The position numbers and the translations under genes are program-made. This document shows positions 51,512 through 60,327 of a DNA stretch of 64,000 nucleotides, piece by piece. The stretch is from Actinoplanes sp. L3-i22 (GTDB lineage: Bacteria > Actinomycetota > Actinomycetes > Mycobacteriales > Micromonosporaceae), in contig NZ_AP024745.1 of assembly GCF_019704555.1 (NCBI RefSeq), positions 9,432,501 to 9,496,500 on the forward strand. Reading direction: 5' to 3'. Position 1 is the stretch's first letter. Each line of letters starts with the position of its first letter. Below the pieces are notes generated by a model, which did not search any database, had not been told where the DNA came from, and saw only the letters and a program-made list of their open reading frames with translations.

Positions 51512-54052
51512 TCACTGTCGCTTCTGGGTGGACTCGTGCAGCGCCTGCGTCACGCCGAACTCGAACTGCTCGACCAGGGTCCGGGCCGCGTCCGGGTCGT
51601 GGACCAGCGGCGGAGGGGCCGCTCGCCGGGTGTCGCCCGGCCGCAGGGTCGCCCCGGGCACCCGGCGGTTGAGCCCCGGCGTCGCGAGGGCCGGGGCCGG
51701 CGCGGTGCCGTTGCGGGCGGATCGGACCCCGAGTTCGAACGCTTCGACGACGTCGCGGGCGGCCACCGCGTCGGCGGCCACCGGCACGTGATGCGAGACG
51801 GCCGGCGTCGTTCTCGGCGGCAGCTGGGCGCCGGGCACCCGTTGCCGCAGGCCGGCCTCGGGTGACGGACCGCCGGCCGGCCGGGCCTGCACGGTCAAGG
51901 CCGGCGCGGGCATGGCCGGCGCGGGCATGGCCGGCGCGGGCATGGCCGGCGCGGGCATGGACGGCGCGGGCATGGACGGCGCGGGCATGGACGGCGCGGG
52001 CATGGACGGCGCGGGGGCCGCGGGCAGCTGGTGCGGCACGTCGAAGCCGTTCCAGGTGACCTGCTCGCCCAGGGCATAACTGGCCCTCGACACCGCCGCG
52101 CGCACGCCCGGCTGCGACGGCGTCTGCCACTCCGGAGTGATCAGCATCGGCGCCCGCGCGGGCGTGCTCGGCGGCGCGGCGGGCGCCGCCGGGATCGCCG
52201 TGCCGGCCAGCAGCGACGCGCCGATCAGGACCTCGACGGTCACCCCGCCACCGGGGGTGGATGACAGGGTGACCGCCAGTTGGTGGCGCCGGGCCAGGCG
52301 GCCGACCACGAACAGGCCGAGGACCTGCGTCGGTACCAGGTCGAGCCGCTCCCGGCGGGCGATCCGGGCGTTCTCCTCGGCGAGCCGTTCCGCCGGAATG
52401 CCGATGCCGTGGTCGGTGACGACCAGCCGCGCGCCACCGCCCGGCACGCCCCGGGCGCTGACACTCACCCGGGTGTGCGGCGGGGAGAACGTGGTGGCGT
52501 TCTCCAGCAGCTCGCCGCAGATCAGCACCATGTCGCCGACCAGCGCGGGCGCGAGCAGCAGGTCCAGCGGGACGTCGACGTCGACCCGGGTGTACTCCTC
52601 GATCTCGGCGAGAGCGAGACGGGCCACGTCGTTGAGCCGGACCGGGGACAGGTGGGTCTGCTCCCGCTCGGCGCCGGAGATCACCACGAGCGAGTCGGCG
52701 CTGCGGCGCAGCCGGTTGGCGATGTGGTCGAGCTGATAGAGCTTGGTCAGCCGCTCCGGGCTGGTCTCCTCGTTCTCCAGCTCGTCGATCAGGCCGACCT
52801 GCCCGCCGACCAGGTTCTGGGTGCGGCGGCCGATGTGACCGAACATCTCGGCGACGTTGCGCCGGCTCAGCACCTGCCGCTCGACCAGCTGCGACGCGGT
52901 GTTCTGGACCCGTTCGAAGACGCGGGCCAGGTCGCCGATCTCGTCCTGCGAGTCCAGGTCGAGGACCTCGAAACTGACCGGTTCGATCGTTTCACTCTCG
53001 TCGTCCGCGATCCGCCGCAGCTCCGTCTCACCGGCCTCGGCGACCAGCTCGGCGGCGCGGCTGAGTTGCGTCAGCGGCACCGCGACCGCGCGGGCGACCG
53101 CCGCGACCAGGAGCAGAACCAGGAGCAGAACGACAAGGACAAGGGCCCCGACCGCGTACGCAATGGTCAGTTGCCGTTGACGTTGATCTTCGACGAGGGA
53201 GTCGACCTCGTCGGCGAGGCGCTTCTTGACGAAGCCGCCGAGGACGCTGAACGAGCGCAGCGCCGGGAACAGCCGGGCGACCGGCAGCGCCGCCATCGTC
53301 GTGGCCGGGTCGGCGGCGAAGTTCGCCTCGAAGTCCTTGCCGAGCCGGTCCTGGAAGGCCGCCGCGACCAGGTCGTACAGTTCGCGCTCGGCGGGCGTGG
53401 CGAAGTTCTCGAACCGGTCCAGGTAGGTGTCGTACTCGGCGCGTTCCTCGTGGTAGCGGACGAAGTGCCCGGCCACGTCCCCACCGGCCATCGCGGCCAG
53501 CAGCGCGGTGCTCTCGGTGTTCGACTCGTCCAGGCGCAACAGCGCGTCGAGCGCGATCAGCTGCCGGCCGGCCTCGGTGGCCGGGTCGGAGTTCCGCACC
53601 AGCTCGAACGACTCGATCATCGTATCGAGCAGTGGCGCGTACGCCTCGATCACCTGGTCCGCGGTCGCCTTCCGGGCCCGCACCCGGTCGCGCAGCTCGG
53701 TGAGCGAGCCCACCGCGGCGATCCGGTCCCGCACCGCGGCCGGCAGGGTGTCGCCGAGCTCGTACGGCACGTCCCGGACCCGGTCGGTGACCGCGGCGAT
53801 CTGCAGCTCCACGTCGTCGCCGCTGACCACACCGAGCAGGTAGCCGACTTCGAGCAGCCGCTCGCGTTGCAGGTCGGCGAGCAGGTTGCCGACCCGCTCG
53901 GCGACGGTGGCGACCCGGTCGACCTCGCTCGCCCGGGCGGCGTCGCGCACCAGGCCGCGGACCACCGGGACGACCAGGCCGGCGACCGCCAGCAGCGGAA
54001 TGATGACCAGCAGCGTGAGCTTGCCGCGGATCCGGAGCCTACCGAGAAACAC
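51512..54052 (-). CDS. cvnA: Conservon sensor histidine kinase with nitrate-sensor (NIT)-like ectodomain (CvnA-like)
   Basis: This 846-aa protein has TM1 at residues 11-33, an extracytoplasmic NIT-like helical sensor at 45-285, TM2 at 295-320, a HAMP domain at 320-395, a kinase-like DHp region (NVAEMFGHIGRRTQNLVGGQ ... LYQLDHIANRLRRSADSLVV) and a GHKL ATPase domain with ELLENATTFSPP (N box) and VTDHGIGIP (G1). The tail is long, with eight xMPAP pentapeptides and two copies of a conserved block (LNRRVPGA/LRQRVPGAQLPPR; VVEAFELGVRSA/LVEQFEFGVTQA). The upstream membrane-sensor gene overlaps its start by 14 nt. It is the likely input unit of the conservon. Confidence 0.93.
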   Translation of the reverse strand: MFLGRLRIRGKLTLLVIIPLLAVAGLVVPVVRGLVRDAARASEVDRVATVAERVGNLLADLQRERLLEVGYLLGVVSGDDVELQIAAVTDRVRDVPYELGDTLPAAVRDRIAAVGSLTELRDRVRARKATADQVIEAYAPLLDTMIESFELVRNSDPATEAGRQLIALDALLRLDESNTESTALLAAMAGGDVAGHFVRYHEERAEYDTYLDRFENFATPAERELYDLVAAAFQDRLGKDFEANFAADPATTMAALPVARLFPALRSFSVLGGFVKKRLADEVDSLVEDQRQRQLTIAYAVGALVLVVLLLVLLLVAAVARAVAVPLTQLSRAAELVAEAGETELRRIADDESETIEPVSFEVLDLDSQDEIGDLARVFERVQNTASQLVERQVLSRRNVAEMFGHIGRRTQNLVGGQVGLIDELENEETSPERLTKLYQLDHIANRLRRSADSLVVISGAEREQTHLSPVRLNDVARLALAEIEEYTRVDVDVPLDLLLAPALVGDMVLICGELLENATTFSPPHTRVSVSARGVPGGGARLVVTDHGIGIPAERLAEENARIARRERLDLVPTQVLGLFVVGRLARRHQLAVTLSSTPGGGVTVEVLIGASLLAGTAIPAAPAAPPSTPARAPMLITPEWQTPSQPGVRAAVSRASYALGEQVTWNGFDVPHQLPAAPAPSMPAPSMPAPSMPAPSMPAPAMPAPAMPAPAMPAPALTVQARPAGGPSPEAGLRQRVPGAQLPPRTTPAVSHHVPVAADAVAARDVVEAFELGVRSARNGTAPAPALATPGLNRRVPGATLRPGDTRRAAPPPLVHDPDAARTLVEQFEFGVTQALHESTQKRQ
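51900..52015 (-). repeat. 15-bp tandem repeat in the kinase tail
   Basis: About eight 15-bp units encode AMPAP (four) then SMPAP (four). The units are nearly perfect, so copy number could change by slippage without a frame change. It forms a Pro-rich spacer behind the ATPase domain. Confidence 0.9.
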
Positions 54053-55100
54053 GCTGCAACTCCCGGGGTGCGTACTCCGGCTCGGCGACGCGCTCGCCTG
54101 CCGGGGCAGGCCGGCGCCGGCGGGCCACCAGCGTCGCGCCGAGCGGGGCGAACGCCAGCAGGATCGTCACCACGAAGGCCGCCGCGGCCAGCAGCCGGCG
54201 ATCGTCCAGCGACGAGATCCGGTCCTGCAGCCCGAGGTCGATCTGGCCGAGCAGCGCCGCGGACAGGTCCGCGGCGGCCGTCTGCGCCTCGTCACGGGCC
54301 TTGGCGACCTGCTCGGCGTCGACCTTGCCCTTGCCGGAGACGACCGGCGCCATCAGCGGCTGCAGGGTGTCGGTCGCCCGGTTGAACCGGTCCAGTTTGC
54401 TCAGCAGCGCGCCGCCGAGACCACCGCTGGCGCCGCCGCCCGCCTCCACCGCGAGGCGGACGTCGTCGGAGAGGTCCTGCGCGTTGCTGGCCAGGTCGGA
54501 GCCGGCCGAGGTGATGTCGACCAACCCACCGTTGCTGAGCAGCAGGTTCGTGTAGTGGGCGGCGGCCGCGACGCCCTCCGGGAGCTCCTGGGCGGCGCCG
54601 TCCTCCAGGTAGTAGAGGTCCGCGTCCGGGTCCCGGATCAGCTTGGAGTTGTTGCGCACCTTGTCCATCAGCGCCAGCAGCAGGTCGTGCACGGTGCTGT
54701 AGTCGGCGATCACGGTCGTCGCGCTCCCGCTCGCCGGCAGCGCCTGGATCTTGGTGCGCAGACCGTCCCACCGGTCCTGTGTGCCCAGCCGGTCGCGCAG
54801 CTGCCCGTCCACCGCGGCGACCGCCTCGACCGCCCGGGCGACCTGGTCGGTCTTCGGCTGGTCGCCGCCGACCGCGGCCGACTCGGCGCCGGCCAGCGCG
54901 ATCTCCAGCGGGCCGAGGGCCTGGATGTACCGGACGCCGTCCCGCTCCAGCGAGGCGAAGTCGGACTCGTCGCCGGCCGACTGCCAGACCATGGCGAACA
55001 GCACGGTCACCGACAGGACCAGCGCGATCGGCAGCAGCACCCGCGCCACGACCCCGAAAGGCCGTCCGCGCTGACGTTGACGCGCACCAGCAGTCATCAT
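54039..55100 (-). CDS. Two-helix membrane sensor protein upstream of the conservon
   Basis: The 353-aa protein has TM1 near residues 18-38 (VVARVLLPIALVLSVTVLFAMVW), a long helical extracytoplasmic domain with a YYLEDGAAQELPEGVAAAAHYTN block, and TM2 near 310-335 (LLAAAAFVVTILLAFAPLGATLV). A short Arg-rich cytoplasmic tail follows. It resembles the sensory part of a histidine kinase or chemoreceptor (NIT- or four-helix-like) without any output domain. The start is an ATG at 55100, behind GGAGAGCGAGTG. It overlaps the kinase gene by 14 nt, so it is probably a co-sensor. This gene is not part of the classical four- or five-gene conservon. Confidence 0.75.
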   Translation of the reverse strand: MMTAGARQRQRGRPFGVVARVLLPIALVLSVTVLFAMVWQSAGDESDFASLERDGVRYIQALGPLEIALAGAESAAVGGDQPKTDQVARAVEAVAAVDGQLRDRLGTQDRWDGLRTKIQALPASGSATTVIADYSTVHDLLLALMDKVRNNSKLIRDPDADLYYLEDGAAQELPEGVAAAAHYTNLLLSNGGLVDITSAGSDLASNAQDLSDDVRLAVEAGGGASGGLGGALLSKLDRFNRATDTLQPLMAPVVSGKGKVDAEQVAKARDEAQTAAADLSAALLGQIDLGLQDRISSLDDRRLLAAAAFVVTILLAFAPLGATLVARRRRPAPAGERVAEPEYAPRELQRVSR

Positions 55101-55522
55101 CACTCGCTCTCCGGTGCGGCGGGAGACCGCGCGCCGTACCGCCCTCGAAAGTCGATCTGGGGAACACACAGGATGGTCGGACGAAACATACGACCAGAGA
55201 ACAGCATTGAGTGACGTCGACTCGACCGATTGTCACCGCCAATCAGCCAGTAGTGAGAAGCATTCAGACGGTGGCGGGCCCGACCTCTTGTCAGGTGATC
55301 AACCGAGTCATATTCTCGCGCGCGAACTGGGCAAACGCCCGCACCGGCCAAGGTCCGGGATAGCGCGCCAAATCAGAAGTGGATCTTGGCAAAGATTACT
55401 TCTGTCCCATTCTTTGCTAATTGCTCATCGGATATCGCGGCAGGCTTCGCACAAAAGGGGCAGCCGGGTCCGGTGTCCGTGATTTGGCTGACGCGCCCGC
55501 CTCCGGGATGGACGGTAGGGGG
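55101..55522. promoter_or_regulatory. 422-nt divergent intergenic region
   Basis: No gene is convincing here. It separates the conservon run (minus) from the Ig-repeat surface protein (plus) and includes an unusually AT-rich stretch at about 55370-55440 with a nested hairpin. Both promoters are expected here, but I cannot place -10/-35 boxes with confidence. Confidence 0.6.
55374..55404. promoter_or_regulatory. Nested inverted repeat in AT-rich patch
   Basis: The outer arms CAGAAGT (55374-55380) and ACTTCTG (55398-55404) enclose the inner arms ATCTT (55383-55387) and AAGAT (55392-55396) with a GGCA loop. It could be an operator, or an RNA hairpin in the long leader of the downstream gene. 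Confidence 0.45.
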
Positions 55523-57535
55523 ATGTCTTTCCGGCTGGGTCGGGTTGTCGTCGCGATAGCGCTGCTCGCGACGCCGATGACGCCTGTCGCCGCGCAGGCA
55601 CGCGACCCCCGCTTCACCGCGAGCCCGGACTCTGCCGCCGGCCTGCCGGGCACGGAGGTCGCCGTCACGTTCACCTACCAGCCGCCGGTCATCAACTATC
55701 GGGCGGCGGCCCCGGTCGCCGCCGTGACCAGCTGCGAGTTCTTCCTGGACGGCGATCCGAAGTCGACGGCCCGGTGCGGGGGCAAGGCCGGCGACGCGAC
55801 CTGGACGATGGTCATGCCGAGATCCCTGACGGCCGGCAAGCACGAGGTCTCCTGGGCGGTCCGGCACACCCTTGAAAGGAACGCTCCCGACAAGGGTGTC
55901 TTCACCTTCGAGGCTCTCCGGCCGGCGTTCAGCACGGTCGTGGAGCCGGCAGCGGCCAACCCCGGCGAACCGGTCGACGTCAGATTCACCAGCGGAACGG
56001 CCGGCGTGTCCATCACCGGCTGCGACGTGCACGGCGTCGAGTGCGACAAGGACAGCCGCGGATGGTTCGCCCGGGTGCCCGCCCCGGACACCACCTCGGC
56101 CCTGCCCTGGAAGGTCGCCTACACCGGCGGCCCGGGAACCGACGACACCGCGCCGGGCCGGGTCGAGATCACGGTGGAACCGTGGCCCGCGCCGGAATTC
56201 CAGGTGGGGATCGCCGGCTCGGACCGGGTCGGACCGGGCACACCGGTGACGGTCAGGTTCGAGAGCCTGACCCCCGGCGTGACGGTCAAGACGTGCTCCG
56301 TGACCTATCGGGGCGAGCGCATCGACTGCACCGGCACCGACCTGGCGACGGTCACCGTTCCCGGCGACGCCGAGGCCGGACCGGCCACCTTGCCGTGGGA
56401 GCTGACCTTCGCGAGCTCCCGGCGGGGCGAGCAGGGCGACCACCGGCAGGGGTCGGTCGACTTCACCGTCGTGGTCGAGGATCCGCGCTTCTCGGTGACC
56501 GTCCAGCCCGCGTCGGCGCGGCCCGGCGACACGGTCACGCTGACGTTCACCTCGCTGGTCCAGGGAGTGGAGATCGCGGACTGCATCGCCTTCTTCCCGC
56601 ACGCGGCCGGCGACACCTGCGGGCACCCGTCCCGGCGTCACGTCGTGCGCACCCGGGTGCCCGATCTGCCGTTCGGCGCGACGCTGCTGCGCTGGGGCGT
56701 GGAGTCCACCGGGCCGGGCGGCCGCAAGGGGGTGGACGACGACGTCATCCCGTACCTGATCCTGCCGCCGCTGCCGAAGACCGGGCCGACCACGACGCCG
56801 CCCACGAAGAAAACCACGCCGTCCACCGAGGCCACGACCCCGCCGACCATCGACAGCGCCGGTGCCGTGGACACGACCGACCGCACGACGAGCGCATCCG
56901 CGCAGGTGGCCCCGGCCTTCGAGGTGGTCGCCGAGCCGGCCGCCGCGACCGGCGGCCGGGAGGTGACCGTCTCGCACCGGCCCGCGGACACCGGCGTGGC
57001 CATCACCGGGTGCTGGGTCGGTTTCACCGAGAAGACCCTGACCACCTGTCAGCAGTCGGCGAACGGATGGACGGCACAGGTCGAGGTGCCGCCGGCGATG
57101 CCGGTCGGCCCGAGCCCGCTGCGCTGGACGATCGCCTACGCCCGGTCCGGCAGTCCCGGCGGCACCGCCCAGGGCCTCTCGTCGTTCCGGGTGCTGCCGC
57201 CCGACAAGGCGGATCACCACTGGTGGGACACCGCCTGGGGGCTGCTCTGGCGGACCGCGCTCGGCGCCGCCGTGCTGGCCGGCCTGATCGCCTTCCGCGC
57301 CGTCCGCAAGCCGGTCCTCGACCGGTTCCGGCCCCGCCCGGCGACCGGAACGTCCGGCGATCGCCGCCCGCGCGACGAGGCGCCGAGCGAAGAGGCGGTG
57401 TTCGTCGTCCCGGTGCCCGCCGTCGAGGAGATGTCCGTACGGGTCGATCGCCCGGACGCGCCACCGGCCCATGACATCCGGCTCGAGATCCGCCGTCCCC
57501 GCCTCACTCCCCACGTGCCGGAGGGCCTGCCATGA
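55523..57535 (+). CDS. Membrane-anchored surface protein with five Ig-like repeats
   Basis: The 670-aa protein has a signal peptide (MSFRLGRVVVAIALLATPMTPVAAQA). Five beta-sandwich repeats of about 95-110 residues follow, each opening with F.V...PA.A.PG..V.V.F.S...GV.I..C, with conserved Cys pairs (for example GVSITGCDVHGVECD and GVTVKTCSVTYRGERIDC). A Thr/Pro spacer near 430-465 precedes the last repeat. A transmembrane helix near residues 572-592 (LLWRTALGAAVLAGLIAFRAV) leads to a charged cytoplasmic tail of about 75 residues. The ATG at 55523 follows GGTAGGGGG; the in-frame ATG at 55421 would hide the signal peptide. The stop overlaps the next gene (ATGA). An adhesive or scaffolding role is plausible but unproven. 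Confidence 0.75.
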   Translation: MSFRLGRVVVAIALLATPMTPVAAQARDPRFTASPDSAAGLPGTEVAVTFTYQPPVINYRAAAPVAAVTSCEFFLDGDPKSTARCGGKAGDATWTMVMPRSLTAGKHEVSWAVRHTLERNAPDKGVFTFEALRPAFSTVVEPAAANPGEPVDVRFTSGTAGVSITGCDVHGVECDKDSRGWFARVPAPDTTSALPWKVAYTGGPGTDDTAPGRVEITVEPWPAPEFQVGIAGSDRVGPGTPVTVRFESLTPGVTVKTCSVTYRGERIDCTGTDLATVTVPGDAEAGPATLPWELTFASSRRGEQGDHRQGSVDFTVVVEDPRFSVTVQPASARPGDTVTLTFTSLVQGVEIADCIAFFPHAAGDTCGHPSRRHVVRTRVPDLPFGATLLRWGVESTGPGGRKGVDDDVIPYLILPPLPKTGPTTTPPTKKTTPSTEATTPPTIDSAGAVDTTDRTTSASAQVAPAFEVVAEPAAATGGREVTVSHRPADTGVAITGCWVGFTEKTLTTCQQSANGWTAQVEVPPAMPVGPSPLRWTIAYARSGSPGGTAQGLSSFRVLPPDKADHHWWDTAWGLLWRTALGAAVLAGLIAFRAVRKPVLDRFRPRPATGTSGDRRPRDEAPSEEAVFVVPVPAVEEMSVRVDRPDAPPAHDIRLEIRRPRLTPHVPEGLP

Positions 57536-58137
57536 CGACCGCCCCGATCAGCGCCGTCTTCTTCGACAACCCGGACGGCACGGCCCGCGCGCTGGCCGAG
57601 GCGCTCCGCTCGACCGACTCGGCCGGCGAGCTCCGCGACCGCCTGGGCCGCACCGCCGGCCTGACCACGGACGCCGTGGTCGACGAGATCGGCAGCGTCG
57701 CCGGCGAGCTCCTCGGGATGAGCGTCGGCACGATCTTCGAGCGGTCCTGGTCGAAATACGGGGCGCTGGTCCAGGCGGCCGAGGAGACCGCCGGCGACCC
57801 CGACGCGGTCCGGCTGATCGGGCTGGTCACGCACGAGGTCTCGGTCGGCTACGGGCCGCGGGTCGAGGTGTACCTGGGCCATACGCGGGTGGCGACCGTC
57901 AGCGTCCAGCTCGACCTGGGCCTGACCCTGCGCGGGGTCCTGGTCCACGTGCGCGACGGCTGCGTCACCGGCGTCCGGGCCGGCGACTGCGAGATCAAGG
58001 GCGCCCTGGCCATCGCCGGCCAGCCGGTGACCAGCGGGCAGAAGACCTTCGACCTGGCCCGCGACATCCCGTTCCCCGGCCCGATCCGCCTGGCCGGGGC
58101 CGGGCAGCGCCCACCGGCAACGGCAGAACCCGCCTAG
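57532..58137 (+). CDS. Conserved hypothetical protein coupled to the surface protein
   Basis: This 201-aa soluble protein has a helical N-terminal half (GTARALAEALRSTDSAGELRDRLGRT) and a beta-rich C-terminal half (VSVGYGPRVEVYLGHTRVATVSVQLDLGLTLRGVLVHVRDGCVTGVRAGDCEIKGALAI). The second half looks like a repeated-strand sheet. No catalytic motif or family was recognised. It overlaps the preceding gene by ATGA and is probably a cytoplasmic partner of the surface protein's tail. It converges on a membrane-protein gene with a 4-nt gap. Confidence 0.6.
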   Translation: MTTAPISAVFFDNPDGTARALAEALRSTDSAGELRDRLGRTAGLTTDAVVDEIGSVAGELLGMSVGTIFERSWSKYGALVQAAEETAGDPDAVRLIGLVTHEVSVGYGPRVEVYLGHTRVATVSVQLDLGLTLRGVLVHVRDGCVTGVRAGDCEIKGALAIAGQPVTSGQKTFDLARDIPFPGPIRLAGAGQRPPATAEPA

Positions 58138-58141
58138 TCCG

Positions 58142-58948
58142 TCACTCCGGGCTGCGCGGGCGATCGATGAACGCCTGAACCAGCCAGGCACCGACCAGCA
58201 GGAGGCCGAGCAGGGTCAGCGGCCGCCACAGGATGATCCACATGAACTCCCACGGCAGCGGAACCAGCCCGGTGCCGAAGGCTTCCACGACGTCCCCGAC
58301 CACCGCGAGGGCGCCGGCCAGCGTGTTGGGCAGCAACATGACGAAGCCGACCGTCCCCAGCACGCCGAGACTGATCCGCACCCGGCGCGCCAGGATCCAG
58401 CCCAGCCAGGCGCCGGCAGCGCCGGACAACGCCGTGAGGAGCAGCGCCGTGATCGGCTCGGCACGTTCCACCCGGACGGTGGCCGGGCCCCAGTCGTCGT
58501 AGACCTGGACCCGCCATCCCCCGTGCGCCGCGGTCAATTCCGTGTCGCTCCAGTCCCCGACCCGCCAGCCGGCCGCCCGCAGCCGCTGCGCCACCGGCGC
58601 CATCGGGATGCCGACATTCTCGGCGAACGCCACCTCGACGTAGCCGGCGCCGTACTCGTCGGAACCGGCGACGATCGCCGAGCTGGGCTCGTCCTCGGCG
58701 TACTCGAAGCCGGAGATCTGATCGGCCCGGGTGACCTCGGCGACGGCCGCGCCCGGCGCCACCACCTCGACGAGCGACCGCATCTCGCCGGCCGTCGGCA
58801 GGTCATCCGCGAGCTGCCAGCCCAGCCATGCGCCGAGCATGGCCGCCAGCATCGCCGACGTGGCGGCGATCCACAGGCCTCGAGCCGTCCGGCCGGCCCC
58901 GCGGCGCACCGAGACGTCGCCTGGTTCCGTGCTCCCGGTCGTAGTCAT
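58142..58948 (-). CDS. Membrane protein of unknown function
   Basis: The 268-aa protein has TM1 near residues 25-45 (LWIAATSAMLAAMLGAWLGW), an extracytoplasmic alpha/beta domain to about residue 165 (including RLRAAGWRVGDWSDTEL, reminiscent of small stress-type domains), then three or four helices to the end. ATG at 58948 is taken as the start; a TTG one codon upstream has similar spacing to GAGGA and is possible. No family was recognised. It sits between the Ig-repeat operon and the LuxR-type regulator with no obvious link to either. Confidence 0.6.
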   Translation of the reverse strand: MTTTGSTEPGDVSVRRGAGRTARGLWIAATSAMLAAMLGAWLGWQLADDLPTAGEMRSLVEVVAPGAAVAEVTRADQISGFEYAEDEPSSAIVAGSDEYGAGYVEVAFAENVGIPMAPVAQRLRAAGWRVGDWSDTELTAAHGGWRVQVYDDWGPATVRVERAEPITALLLTALSGAAGAWLGWILARRVRISLGVLGTVGFVMLLPNTLAGALAVVGDVVEAFGTGLVPLPWEFMWIILWRPLTLLGLLLVGAWLVQAFIDRPRSPE

Positions 58949-59092
58949 CAATCCGAATGGTCCTCAATCGTCGTCCAGCCGAAGCCCTGGACCCGGCCCG
59001 GGACGCGGATTTCTCCAGCGTCGCCGCCGGGCCGTCACCGGACCGCCATGCTCGCATCCAAGATCATCTGCAGGCAAGACGAAAGCGCCTCG

Positions 59093-60136
59093 TCATCGAG
59101 ACGGCAACGACTCCCGCTGCCGGACGCTGTCGGCCTGGTCGTTCAGCCACCCCTGCTTGGCCGCCAGCACGGCGATCTGGAAGCGGGTCCGGGCGCCGAG
59201 CACCGCCCCCGCATCGCTGATGTGCTGCTGAACGGTGCGACGGCTGATGTGCAGGATCCGGGCGATCGTCTCGTCCTTCATCCCGACCGCCATCATCCGC
59301 AGGATCTCCCGGGTCCGCAGGTCCCGTCCCGAGGCCGACAGCGCGCGATCCGCGTCCGACAGCTCGTGCCGTCTCGTCAGCGACACCGGCTCGGCCCGCT
59401 CCCACACGCTCTCGAACAGCGCCACGAGCGCCGTCACCAGCGCGGGCGAGTGCACGACCAGGGAACCCGACGACGGGCGGTCCGCCCAGATCGGCAGCAG
59501 GGCGGCCGCCCGGTCGAAGATCACCAGCTTCACCGGGATCTGCGAGGTCAGCCGCAGTTGTCCGCCCTGGCCCGTCCCGCGCCGAGCGGTCCTGACCGAC
59601 ACCGCGTCGGTGAAGCCGTCCGTCTCGTACACCGATCGCATCCGCACGCCGGGCGTCACCCCGACCGCCTCGGCGGACGCCGACCCGCCGGTCACATACG
59701 GCGGCTTCGCCAGATGCAGCACCTCGAAGGTGCTGCCGGTGAGCAGCTGGCGATAGCGCGCGGGCACCTCCTCCTCGCTCTTCAGCACCTCCACCAGGTC
59801 CGTGGCGCGCGGCCCGGACACCGCCTCGTGCGCTTCGGAGAGCCGCTCCACGAGGTCCTCGACGCGGGCCAGTTCGGCCCGGCGCCGGGCCAGCAGGGCG
59901 CCGAGCGACGGGCGCGGCGGCGCGGCCGCCCAGCGCGGCGCCGCACCGCCGATCCGCGTCGCCAGTGCCGAGTCCGCGAGGTTCCGCAGCGCTCGCTCCG
60001 CCTCCGCGGGTGACACCCCGGCCGCGGACGCCATCTCGTCGCGATCCGCCGATCGCACGGCCACCAGGTGCTCCAGCACGCGACCGGCCAACGGATCAAG
60101 ACCAGTGGCCGACCACGGAATGTCCGATTCGTCCAT
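59093..60136 (-). CDS. LuxR-type regulator with TrmB-like N-terminal region
   Basis: This 347-aa protein has a winged-helix-like N-terminus (LDPLAGRVLEHLVAVRSADRDEMASAAGVSPAEAERALRNL), a helix with RRRAELARVEDLVERLSEAHE, and a central sensor/PLD-like region with a YETDGFTDAVS block, LTSQIPVKLVIFDRAAALLPI and SLVVHSPALVTALVALFESVWERA. This order is known from TrmB/LuxR hybrid regulators of actinobacteria. The C-terminal LuxR HTH is at about 285-345 (LRTREILRMMAVGMKDETIARILHISRRTVQQHI). The ATG at 60136 begins just before the conserved core. It is divergent from a secreted protease across a 26-bp palindrome and is the likely regulator of both genes. Confidence 0.82.
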   Translation of the reverse strand: MDESDIPWSATGLDPLAGRVLEHLVAVRSADRDEMASAAGVSPAEAERALRNLADSALATRIGGAAPRWAAAPPRPSLGALLARRRAELARVEDLVERLSEAHEAVSGPRATDLVEVLKSEEEVPARYRQLLTGSTFEVLHLAKPPYVTGGSASAEAVGVTPGVRMRSVYETDGFTDAVSVRTARRGTGQGGQLRLTSQIPVKLVIFDRAAALLPIWADRPSSGSLVVHSPALVTALVALFESVWERAEPVSLTRRHELSDADRALSASGRDLRTREILRMMAVGMKDETIARILHISRRTVQQHISDAGAVLGARTRFQIAVLAAKQGWLNDQADSVRQRESLPSR

Positions 60137-60229
60137 ACGCCCTTGCACCCTCCGACGCGAGCATGCGCCGGGTGCCCCGCGCTCCGATGAATCGGGGATT
60201 ACGAATCTGTAAGAACTCTTCCGATGTGG

Positions 60230-60255
60230 ACTGCGCACTTGTGCAAGTGCGCAGT
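60230..60255. promoter_or_regulatory. 26-bp palindrome between luxR-type and M4 protease genes
   Basis: ACTGCGCACTTG (60230-60241) and CAAGTGCGCAGT (60244-60255) are perfect 12-bp arms around a TG spacer. The site lies 93 nt from the regulator start and 72 nt from the protease start, ideal for an operator controlling both. Confidence 0.7.
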
Positions 60256-60327
60256 GTCGTCCTTGTGGCCGGCGCCGACGCCGGGGTGAGCTGGGTGAAC
60301 CGGTTCACCACTCGGCAGGAGCATCAA

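Noticed and set aside
51900..52015. 15-bp direct repeats as iteron/origin or CRISPR
   Set aside because: They lie inside the kinase coding frame and simply encode xMPAP repeats.
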